Source: Pseudomonadota bacterium
GTDB taxonomy: Bacteria > Pseudomonadota > Gammaproteobacteria > Burkholderiales > Ferrovaceae
Assembly (NCBI GenBank): GCA_021798835.1
Contig: JAJZBQ010000003.1
Coordinates: 1-64,000, forward strand
Reading direction: 5' to 3'
Length of the DNA stretch: 64,000 nucleotides
Shown here: in pieces, positions 53,764-61,417 of the stretch
How the letters are laid out: each line of letters starts with the position of its first letter
Numbering within the stretch: the stretch's first letter is position 1
The notes under the pieces: generated by a model
What the model was told of the DNA's origin: nothing
The model's input: the letters and a program-made list of their open reading frames with translations, nothing else
The model's database searches: none
Program-made: the position numbers and the translations under genes

Positions 53764-56490
53764 TTATTCGGCAAATGCCGCATCCAAAAAGGCACGGCGC
53801 TGTTCTTCATGAAGGGAAGCATAGCCCACGGCTGGAGCCGCCGAGGATGGACGCAATGCATAGCGCAGTTTCTGGTTGGGACGCATATGCCGCAACAAAT
53901 AATGCTGAATGCGGTGCCAAGCCCCTTGATTACCCGGTTCTTCCTGACACCAGACAACCGTATGGGCATGAGAATAGTGCTTGAGTTGCTCTTCAAACTC
54001 CTGATGAGGAAAAGGATAAAGTTGTTCAAGACGAACAATCGCTACGTCAGTCAGGGCGCGCTGCTCACGTTGTGTCAACAGATCGTAATAAACCCGCCCG
54101 GAACAAATGAGGATACGCGACACTTGTTGGGGATCTATTTCTGCCACCTCTCCTATGACCGTCTGGAATCCACCGCTCTCAAATTGTTCACGCGGACTGC
54201 TGACTTCCTTGCGTCGCAACAGACTCTTGGGGGTGATGATCATCAATGGTTTTCGGTAGGGACGACGTACCTGACGTCTCAACAGATGAAACATCTGCGC
54301 TGCCGTACTGGGTATACAGACTTGAATGTTATACTCGGCGCACAGTTGCAGGTAACGTTCCAGGCGTGCCGAAGAATGCTCTGGACCCTGACCTTCATAG
54401 CCGTGCGGCAATAACAGGGTCAATCCACAAAGTCTTCCCCACTTGGCTTCTCCTGAACTGATGAATTGGTCGATCAGTACTTGAGCACCATTGGCAAAGT
54501 CGCCAAACTGAGCCTCCCACAATACCAGACAGTCCGGTTGGGCAGTGGCATACCCATATTCGAATCCCAATACTGCCGCCTCCGAGAGAATGGAATCAAT
54601 AACGGTAAAAGTCCCCTGTTTATCGGCCATATGCTCCAACGCGATCCAGGTACCCGCATCCCAACGCTGGCGATTCTGGTCATGCCAAACCGCATGACGA
54701 TGTGAAAATGTCCCGCGACCACAATCCTGTCCAGAAAGACGAATGCTGGTACCTTCCTCCAACAAGCTTGCATAAGCCAGCGTTTCCGCCATTCCCCAGT
54801 CAATGGGCAAGGTACCCTCTCCCATTTGGCGACGTTGCTCCACCACCTTGAGAAGACTGGGGTGCAGGGTAAATTGCTCAGGAATCTGAGTCAAACGAGC
54901 CGCCAGAGTTTGCAAACGCTCTCTCGTCAGCGTAGTGTCAGCCGGCGTATCCCAATTGACCCCGCGAAAACGCGACCACTGCGTCGCATACAGATAAGGT
55001 GCCGGCGTATCCGGATGGCGCACAATGTGAGAGGGCAACTGCCCCTGATCCAGCGCCAAACGGTATTCCTGTACCCAGGCTTCCGCCTGGGCTTCGCTGA
55101 CCACTCCCTGTTCCGCCAGAATTTTGGCGTAGCATTGACGCGTCGTGGGCTGTGCCTGAATACGGCGGTACATCCACGGTTGAGTCAACATCGGTTCATC
55201 CTGCTCATTGTGACCCAAACGTCGGTAACAGACGATATCCACCATGACATCGCGATGAAAGGTATTACGGTAGTCCAATGCCACCCGTGTGACACGCCAC
55301 ACGGCTTCCGGATCATCGCCATTGACATGAAATACCGGAATTTCCGACATTTTGGCAATATCGGTACAGTAGAGTGTCGATCGAGCATCCCGTGGATCTG
55401 AAGTTGTGAAACCAATCTGGTTGTTGATCACCACATGGACCGTCCCCCCCGTGCTGAATCCACGAGTCTGGGATAACGCGAGGGTCTCCATGACAATACC
55501 TTGTCCGGACAGGGCCGCATCCCCGTGAATCAATACGGGCAATACCTGGGCCCCTTGTCGATCCCCCCGGCGATCCTGACGAGCACGCACCGAGCCTTCC
55601 ACCACAGGATTAACAAATTCCAGATGGGAAGGATTGAAGGCCAAGGTCACGTGTACAACTCCGGCATCCGTCACCACATCCGAAGAAAATCCTTGGTGAT
55701 ACTTGACATCCCCCGAGGATAATGCGTTAGAGTGTACTCCCTCAAACTCCTTGAACAGATCCTGCGGCAAACGCCCGAGGCTATTCACCAAGACATTGAG
55801 ACGACCACGATGGGCCATGCCAATCACGATCTCTTCCGTTCCGCTGGCACGTGCTTCATGAATCAAGGTTTGTAAGCAGGGAATAAGGGATTCTCCTCCT
55901 TCCAGAGAAAAACGCTTCTGCCCCACGAATCGAGTATGCAGGTAGCGTTCCAGCGTTTCTGCAGCCGTCAACTGAGCCAGTAAGGCACGTTGACGTGCCG
56001 CATCCGGCACCACCCGGTCGCCTTCCATGCGTTGCTGAATCCAGCGTTTCTGGTCCACGGAAGTGAGATACATGTATTCCAGCCCCACGGTCTGACAGTA
56101 GACACGCTGCAAATGCGCCTCGATGGTTTCCAGCGTTGCCATCTCGCATCCTGCCAGTGAACCCGTTTCCCAACACCAGTCACCGGGTAGCCCCTCCAGC
56201 CCATGATGGGCGCGCGTGAGCTCAGGTATATCGGGAACCGGGTGGCGCGCCAAAGGATCAAGATTGGCACGCCGGTGACCCAAAAAGCGATAGGCATTGA
56301 TCAAGCGCAAAACCCCAACTTGAGCACGCAGTCGCGCATCCTCTGCCACGACCGCAGCAGTGGAGGCAGACTCACGATGCAGACCAGAAAAATACCGCTG
56401 CCAAACAGGACCTACCGATGCAGTATCCGCCTGCCAATCTGCAAATAACCCTTCCACATAGTCGCCCATCGGGCTGGAGTTATCCGCCAT
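53764..56490 (-). CDS. odhA: 2-oxoglutarate dehydrogenase E1
   Basis: The thiamine-diphosphate subunit decarboxylates 2-oxoglutarate. The 908-residue protein has MAHRGRLNVLVNSLG near residue 225, the ThDP/magnesium motif from GDAALSGQG (about 323) to NNQIGFTTSDPRDARST, and the C-terminal half-site LLLPHGYEGQGPEHSSARLE. The N-terminus is relatively short and has no E2-like fusion. The ATG at 56490 follows the gltA stop; an in-frame GTG at 56499 would overlap it by four bases and is equally possible. Confidence 0.96.
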   Translation of the reverse strand: MADNSSPMGDYVEGLFADWQADTASVGPVWQRYFSGLHRESASTAAVVAEDARLRAQVGVLRLINAYRFLGHRRANLDPLARHPVPDIPELTRAHHGLEGLPGDWCWETGSLAGCEMATLETIEAHLQRVYCQTVGLEYMYLTSVDQKRWIQQRMEGDRVVPDAARQRALLAQLTAAETLERYLHTRFVGQKRFSLEGGESLIPCLQTLIHEARASGTEEIVIGMAHRGRLNVLVNSLGRLPQDLFKEFEGVHSNALSSGDVKYHQGFSSDVVTDAGVVHVTLAFNPSHLEFVNPVVEGSVRARQDRRGDRQGAQVLPVLIHGDAALSGQGIVMETLALSQTRGFSTGGTVHVVINNQIGFTTSDPRDARSTLYCTDIAKMSEIPVFHVNGDDPEAVWRVTRVALDYRNTFHRDVMVDIVCYRRLGHNEQDEPMLTQPWMYRRIQAQPTTRQCYAKILAEQGVVSEAQAEAWVQEYRLALDQGQLPSHIVRHPDTPAPYLYATQWSRFRGVNWDTPADTTLTRERLQTLAARLTQIPEQFTLHPSLLKVVEQRRQMGEGTLPIDWGMAETLAYASLLEEGTSIRLSGQDCGRGTFSHRHAVWHDQNRQRWDAGTWIALEHMADKQGTFTVIDSILSEAAVLGFEYGYATAQPDCLVLWEAQFGDFANGAQVLIDQFISSGEAKWGRLCGLTLLLPHGYEGQGPEHSSARLERYLQLCAEYNIQVCIPSTAAQMFHLLRRQVRRPYRKPLMIITPKSLLRRKEVSSPREQFESGGFQTVIGEVAEIDPQQVSRILICSGRVYYDLLTQREQRALTDVAIVRLEQLYPFPHQEFEEQLKHYSHAHTVVWCQEEPGNQGAWHRIQHYLLRHMRPNQKLRYALRPSSAAPAVGYASLHEEQRRAFLDAAFAE

Positions 56491-56495
56491 CACCG

Positions 56496-57788
56496 TCACC
56501 CACGTTGCGTTACAGGAACCCAGTCACGTCGCGGCTGGCCAATATACAACTGGCGCGGACGACCAATTTTCTGTTGCGGGTCGCTGATCATCTCATTCCA
56601 TTGGGTAATCCAGCCCACCGTACGTCCCATAGCAAACACCGCTGTAAACATGCTGGTGGGAATACCCAAGGCACGCAATACAATCCCAGAATAAAAATCG
56701 ACATTGGGATAGAGCTTTTTACTGATGAAATACTCATCTTCCAGCGCGATTTTTTCCAGGGATAAGGCCAACTTGAACATCGGATCATCGTGCAGTCCGA
56801 GTTCGGTCAATACCTCATGACAAGTACGACGCATCAGTCCAGCCCGCGGATCCATATGCTTGTATACCCGATGTCCAAATCCCATCAAGCGGAAACCATC
56901 GTTTTTATCCTTGGCACGAGCAATGTACTTATCCACTTGAGATACATCACCGATTTCTTCCAATTGCTTGAGTACCGCTTCATTGGCCCCGCCATGAGCC
57001 GGCCCCCACAGCGCAGCAATGCCCGCCGCAATACAGGCGAATGGATTAGCCCCGCTGGATCCAGCCAATCGTACCGTAGAAGTGGAGGCATTCTGTTCGT
57101 GGTCTGCATGCAACATCAAAATCCGGTCGAATGCACGTACCAAGACCGGATTGGGAACATATTCCTCACAGGGGGTAGCGAACATCATATACAAGAAATT
57201 GGCCGCATAACTCAGGTCATTGCGCGGATACATAAACGGCAACCCTTTGTTGTAGCGATAACACATTGCCGCAATGGTCGGAACCTTAGCCAGCAGGCGC
57301 GTTGCCGAGAGCGCTCGGTGTTCGGCATTACTGACCCTCATGGCATCGTGATAAAACGCCGACAAAGCCCCTACCACCCCAACCATCACTGCCATCGGAT
57401 GCGCGTCGCGTCGAAATCCCTTGAAAAAGTTATGCAGTTGGTCATGCACCATGGTATGGCGACGAACTGACGTTTCGAAGGCCTCGCGTTGGTGCAAGGT
57501 CGGCAATTCACCGTTGAGCAACAGATAGCAAACCTCCATGAAATCAGCCTGTTCAGCCAATTGTTCAATGGGATAACCGCGGTAATACAGCAACCCCGCT
57601 TCACCATCGATATAGGTAATTGCCGATTGGCAACTGGCAGTCGCCAGAAACCCCGGATCGTAAGTGAACAATCCCCATTGTGACAGACTGCGGATATCCA
57701 CCACAGGACTTCCGAGGGTTCCCTCATATACTGGCAATTCGATCTGCCGCCCTTCAAATTCAAGGGTCATGGTCCCGTATTGTTTCAT
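56496..57788 (-). CDS. gltA: Citrate synthase (type II)
   Basis: GltA condenses acetyl-CoA with oxaloacetate. The 430-residue protein is of the hexameric proteobacterial length. Active-site parts are [36 protein letters not shown] with the first catalytic His, and [17 protein letters not shown] with the second His. The N-terminal beta-rich domain ([19 protein letters not shown]) marks the NADH-sensitive, Gram-negative subgroup. It lies between sdhE and odhA. Confidence 0.97.
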   Translation of the reverse strand: MKQYGTMTLEFEGRQIELPVYEGTLGSPVVDIRSLSQWGLFTYDPGFLATASCQSAITYIDGEAGLLYYRGYPIEQLAEQADFMEVCYLLLNGELPTLHQREAFETSVRRHTMVHDQLHNFFKGFRRDAHPMAVMVGVVGALSAFYHDAMRVSNAEHRALSATRLLAKVPTIAAMCYRYNKGLPFMYPRNDLSYAANFLYMMFATPCEEYVPNPVLVRAFDRILMLHADHEQNASTSTVRLAGSSGANPFACIAAGIAALWGPAHGGANEAVLKQLEEIGDVSQVDKYIARAKDKNDGFRLMGFGHRVYKHMDPRAGLMRRTCHEVLTELGLHDDPMFKLALSLEKIALEDEYFISKKLYPNVDFYSGIVLRALGIPTSMFTAVFAMGRTVGWITQWNEMISDPQQKIGRPRQLYIGQPRRDWVPVTQRG

Positions 57789-57821
57789 GTTTACTCTCCG
57801 TCTTGCTCCATCAAATTCCTG

Positions 57822-58073
57822 TCATTCTCCCATGCGACCAAGCAACCCCCCCCAATTGAGCGGTGCCGGTCTGCGTCCGAGCAAATAATCCAGAAGGGTA
57901 TTGTCATCCAGTTCCAACAATTGCGCCAGAATATCCTGATCACCAATACTCAGACCATCGAGATGGCGAACCAGGAAACGTTGCAACAATACATCTGTCT
58001 CCAGCATACCGCGCCGACAACGCCAACGCAGGCGCTCCAACCAACGGTCATCGCGTTCATATGCCCCTTCCAT
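57822..58073 (-). CDS. sdhE: Succinate dehydrogenase assembly factor SdhE
   Basis: SdhE helps attach FAD covalently to SdhA. The 83-residue protein is a small helical bundle with the RGxxE motif in RWRCRRGMLETD and DNTLLDYLLGRRP near the end. The ATG at 58073 follows the sdhB stop as TGATG; a GTG three bases upstream is an alternative. The position between sdhB and gltA is diagnostic. Confidence 0.93.
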   Translation of the reverse strand: MEGAYERDDRWLERLRWRCRRGMLETDVLLQRFLVRHLDGLSIGDQDILAQLLELDDNTLLDYLLGRRPAPLNWGGLLGRMGE

Positions 58074-58768
58074 CACACCATCCGCTTGACCATCTCTGCC
58101 TTGATCTTGCCGATGGCAGCCGTGGGGTTAAGCCCCTTTGGACACACCTCAGCACAACTCATGATGGTATGACAACGAAACAGGCGGTAGGGATCTTCCA
58201 GATCATCCAGTCTTTCGCGGGTGGATTCATCGCGGGTATCCGCGATGAAACGGTAGGCCTGCAACAGTGCTGCCGGGCCAAGAAATTTGTCGGGATTCCA
58301 CCAGAATGAGGGACAAGCCGTACTGCAACAGGCACAAAGGATACACTCATACAACCCATCCAACTCTTCCCGATCTTGGGGGGACTGATGCCGTTCCTTC
58401 TGAGGGGCTGGCGAATGCGTCACCAAGTAAGGCTTGACTGACTGATATTGTTTGAAAAACTGCGACATATCGACGATCAGATCACGGATCACCGGCAAGC
58501 CCGGCAGAGGTCGCAGCACCACCGGCTCCGTCAAACCCGCCAACGGAGTGATACAGGCCAGTCCATTGCGCCCGTTGATATTCATGCCGTCGGAACCACA
58601 GACCCCTTCACGACAGGACTTGCGCAAACTCAGGCTATCGTCGAGTGCCTTGATGCGCAGAATGGCATCCAGCAACATGCGATCTGTGGATTGCAAAACC
58701 ACCTCATAGTCCTGCATATAGGGTTTAGAATCTTTCTCAGGATTATATCGATAGATACTGAATTTCAT
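58073..58768 (-). CDS. sdhB: Succinate dehydrogenase iron-sulfur subunit
   Basis: SdhB relays electrons from FAD to quinone. The 231-residue protein carries the three cluster motifs: [2Fe-2S] CREGVCGSDGMNINGRNGLAC (Cys residues at its ends and within), [4Fe-4S] CILCACCSTACP, and [3Fe-4S] CHTIMSCAEVCPKGLNP. The second cluster keeps the usual succinate dehydrogenase Cys set. It starts eight bases after sdhA. Confidence 0.97.
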   Translation of the reverse strand: MKFSIYRYNPEKDSKPYMQDYEVVLQSTDRMLLDAILRIKALDDSLSLRKSCREGVCGSDGMNINGRNGLACITPLAGLTEPVVLRPLPGLPVIRDLIVDMSQFFKQYQSVKPYLVTHSPAPQKERHQSPQDREELDGLYECILCACCSTACPSFWWNPDKFLGPAALLQAYRFIADTRDESTRERLDDLEDPYRLFRCHTIMSCAEVCPKGLNPTAAIGKIKAEMVKRMV

Positions 58769-58776
58769 AAATTTTC

Positions 58777-60540
58777 TCAGTAAACACGAACTTTTGGTTC
58801 AAAAGATTCCACGGTCAACGGTTGCAAATTGACGGGCTTATAGGCCATGCGACTCTCTTCACGATACCAGAGACTATGCTTGAGCCACTCCCGATCATCT
58901 CGCTCCGGATAATCATCTCGTGCGTGAGCCCCCCGGCTTTCCTGCCGCGCCAAGGCTGAAACCAGCGTCGCTTCGGCAACAATCATCAGATTCTGCAATT
59001 CGAGGGCTTCTACCCGTGCTGTATTGAACACCTGGCTGCGGTCAACAATACGCAACTGATTGGCACGCTGCGCCAGCACACGAATTTTATCCACTCCCTC
59101 GCTGAGCAAGGCTTCTGTGCGAAACACTCCAGCGTGATGCTGAACAACACGACGCATTTCAGCCCCCAGTTGGGTCACTGACTCTCCAGGTTCATCGCTT
59201 TCCAGAGAGCGCAACCGCGCCAAAGACAAAGTTTCCGCCTGACGTGGCAAATCTCTTTGCTCCGGATGAGTTTTCAGCCATGCGCTGATATGATCACCCG
59301 CTGATTTCCCAAATACCAGCAAATCCAGCAATGAATTGGTTCCCAGACGATTTGCTCCATGCACTGAGACACAAGCACACTCACCGATGGCATACAAACC
59401 TGGCACAGGTTCGGCATGTTGCTGACCGCGTGGAACCACCACCTGACCATAGTAATTGGTCGGAATTCCCCCCATCTGGTAGTGACAGGTGGGAACCACG
59501 GGGATAGGCTCACGCACCGGGTCCACCGAGGCAAATTTAATGGCGATTTCACGAATACCCGGCAAACGCTTATGGATCACATCTTCACCCAAGTGATCCA
59601 GTTTCAACAACACATGGTCTTTGTCCGGACCCACCCCTCGACCTTCCTTGATTTCCTGATCCATGGCACGCGATACCACGTCTCTGCTCGCCAGATCTTT
59701 CATGTTGGGCGCGTAACGTTCCATAAACCGTTCACCCAGCGCATTGAGCAGAATACCTCCCTCCCCGCGTACTGCTTCGGTGATCAGGATTCCGGCTCCC
59801 GCTACACCAGTCGGATGAAACTGCCAAAACTCCATATCTTCCAGTGGAATTCCTGCGCGCGCCGCCATGCCCAACCCATCTCCCGTATTGATGTAGGCAT
59901 TGGTGCTGGATTGATAAATGCGCCCCGCCCCGCCTGTAGCCAGCACCACCACCTTGGCCTGAAACAGCACCACCTGTCCCGTTTCCATTTCCAGCGCGAC
60001 AATACCGACCACGACCCCATCCCGGTCACGAATAAGGTCCAATGCCATCCATTCGACAAAAAACTGGCACTGGGAGCGAATATTCCGCTGGTACAAGGTA
60101 TGAAGTAACGCATGTCCTGTACGATCCGCAGCAGCACAAGCACGGTGTACCGGATTTTGACCAAAATTTTGGGTATGTCCCCCGAAGGGACGCTGATAGA
60201 TCGTGCCATCGGGATTGCGATCAAATGGCATACCAAAATGTTCCAGTTCATACACCAACTCGGGTGCCTTGCGACACATGAACTCGATGGCATCCTGGTC
60301 ACCCAGATAATCGGAGCCCTTGATGGTGTCATACATGTGCCACAACCAATGGTCTTCCTGCATATTGCCCAGAGAAGCCCCGACCCCCCCCTGAGCCGCC
60401 ACTGTATGAGAGCGGGTTGGAAACACCTTGGAAAATACCGCCACCGAATGCCCAGCCTCTGACAACTGTAACGCGGCTCGCAGACCTGACCCTCCTCCCC
60501 CTACAATCACTGCATCAAATACTTGTCTGGTCACGGCCAT
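58777..60540 (-). CDS. sdhA: Succinate dehydrogenase flavoprotein subunit
   Basis: SdhA oxidises succinate to fumarate. The 587-residue protein has the FAD Rossmann motif AVIVGGGGSGLRAALQLSEA, the FAD-attaching His in TRSHTVAAQGGVGASLGN, the substrate segment WQFHPTGVAGAGILITEAVR, and the active-site Arg/His region ACVSVHGANRLGTNSLLDLL. The start is the ATG at 60540; the open frame to 60615 lies within sdhD. It is four bases from the sdhD stop. Confidence 0.97.
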   Translation of the reverse strand: MAVTRQVFDAVIVGGGGSGLRAALQLSEAGHSVAVFSKVFPTRSHTVAAQGGVGASLGNMQEDHWLWHMYDTIKGSDYLGDQDAIEFMCRKAPELVYELEHFGMPFDRNPDGTIYQRPFGGHTQNFGQNPVHRACAAADRTGHALLHTLYQRNIRSQCQFFVEWMALDLIRDRDGVVVGIVALEMETGQVVLFQAKVVVLATGGAGRIYQSSTNAYINTGDGLGMAARAGIPLEDMEFWQFHPTGVAGAGILITEAVRGEGGILLNALGERFMERYAPNMKDLASRDVVSRAMDQEIKEGRGVGPDKDHVLLKLDHLGEDVIHKRLPGIREIAIKFASVDPVREPIPVVPTCHYQMGGIPTNYYGQVVVPRGQQHAEPVPGLYAIGECACVSVHGANRLGTNSLLDLLVFGKSAGDHISAWLKTHPEQRDLPRQAETLSLARLRSLESDEPGESVTQLGAEMRRVVQHHAGVFRTEALLSEGVDKIRVLAQRANQLRIVDRSQVFNTARVEALELQNLMIVAEATLVSALARQESRGAHARDDYPERDDREWLKHSLWYREESRMAYKPVNLQPLTVESFEPKVRVY

Positions 60541-60544
60541 GCCT

Positions 60545-60889
60545 TCATCCCCACAAAATCTCAGCTGCCCACAAAACCTCGGAGAGCAGTACCAGAATAA
60601 CTGCCACTTCCCCAAAAAGACGCCAGCCCACGGGCTTGACGTAATCCATCAGGATGTCACGAATGCCGACCCAGGCATGCCAGCACAGCGACAATACAAA
60701 CACAAAGGTGGCAATTCGCACCACGGGCACTTGCAACAAACCACGCCAGGCCGACGCTCCCTGAGGATGTTTGATCAGCACCACCAGCACAGCCAGCAAG
60801 GTGTACAACGCCATGATCAACGCCGTGATCCTCTGCACCAACCAGTCACGCAGACCGTAATGTGCCCCGACCACGATACGTTTTACCAT
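60545..60889 (-). CDS. sdhD: Succinate dehydrogenase membrane anchor SdhD
   Basis: A 114-residue hydrophobic subunit with three membrane helices (ITALIMALYTLLAVLVVLIK, IATFVFVLSLCWHAWVGIRD, FGEVAVILVLLSEVLWAAEI). YGLRDWLVQRITAL near the start and HAWVGIRDILMDYVKP with the heme-ligand His are typical of SdhD. The start at 60889 overlaps the sdhC stop; an ATG at 60895 is an alternative. The longer open frame up to 61048 is sdhC read in another frame. Confidence 0.92.
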   Translation of the reverse strand: MVKRIVVGAHYGLRDWLVQRITALIMALYTLLAVLVVLIKHPQGASAWRGLLQVPVVRIATFVFVLSLCWHAWVGIRDILMDYVKPVGWRLFGEVAVILVLLSEVLWAAEILWG

Positions 60890-61257
60890 AACCATAGCCC
60901 CATCAAAACGGTCAGTAGCACCCCTACCCCCAACACCACTCCACTCGACTGCCGTGCCTGCGCTCGTGCCACTCCACGATGAATGTCCAGCAATAAAAAG
61001 CGTATTCCTGCGCAAAAATGATGACAGAAAGCCCAAGTCAATATCCATTGCAGAACCAACATCACACCCGAAGAAACAGGCGCATCCATCCAGGACAGGG
61101 TATCCGGGTGTAAAGCCCGATCCAGTCGCATCAGCATCACCGGTACCCCCACCACAAACAGCAACGCACCACTGATGCGGTGCAGGATCGAGACCACTCC
61201 CGGCAAAGGCAATCGAATGGTGAGCAGATCAAGATTTTTTGGGCGGGTTTGGTTCAT
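60883..61257 (-). CDS. sdhC: Succinate dehydrogenase cytochrome b556 subunit SdhC
   Basis: A 124-residue membrane anchor that binds heme b and quinone with SdhD. It has the signature PGVVSILHRISGALLFVVGV, with quinone-contacting Ser and Arg, and FCHHFCAGIRFLLLDIHRG, which contains the heme His. Three membrane helices are visible. It is the first gene of a minus-strand series reaching zapE about 11 kb away. A palindrome and a -10 lie just upstream. Confidence 0.94.
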   Translation of the reverse strand: MNQTRPKNLDLLTIRLPLPGVVSILHRISGALLFVVGVPVMLMRLDRALHPDTLSWMDAPVSSGVMLVLQWILTWAFCHHFCAGIRFLLLDIHRGVARAQARQSSGVVLGVGVLLTVLMGLWLW

Positions 61258-61280
61258 CCAGTAAACGTCCGAAAATGATC

Positions 61281-61298
61281 GTCAGCGCTGACAGTATA
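61281..61298 (-). promoter_or_regulatory. Candidate sdhC promoter -10 with an adjoining palindrome
   Basis: The minus strand carries TATACT at 61298-61293, immediately followed by GTCAGCGCTGAC (61292-61281), a perfect 12-base palindrome at the expected transcription start. The -35 region is weak. The palindrome is well placed as a repressor site for the whole TCA operon. Confidence 0.5.
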
Positions 61299-61331
61299 AC
61301 CGTTTGCCAGACGAAACCATGCGAAATGTAT

Positions 61332-61360
61332 TTGACAGAAATCACGAAGAACTCTAGCAT
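61332..61360 (+). promoter_or_regulatory. Promoter of acnA
   Basis: TTGACA (61332-61337), a 17-base spacer and TAGCAT (61355-61360) form a good sigma-70 promoter with a perfect -35. The start near 61367 gives a leader of about 50 bases before the ATG at 61418. Confidence 0.75.
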
Positions 61361-61417
61361 CCCCTTCAGACTGGGTCTACTTTCCCAGAGTCCATGCTGT
61401 CATTTCCGAGATTTTTC

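Noticed and set aside
53167..54414. A 415-codon open frame on the plus strand
   Set aside because: It lies antisense to odhB and odhA, whose minus-strand frames are complete and conserved. Its composition (many His, Arg, Gln) is typical of a frame opposite a coding strand.
56790..57470. A 226-codon plus-strand open frame
   Set aside because: It is antisense to gltA and shows no recognisable domain.
60896..61048. Longer SdhD starting at 61048
   Set aside because: The extra 51 codons are sdhC read in another frame. The usual SdhD length of about 115 residues fits a start at 60889 or 60895.
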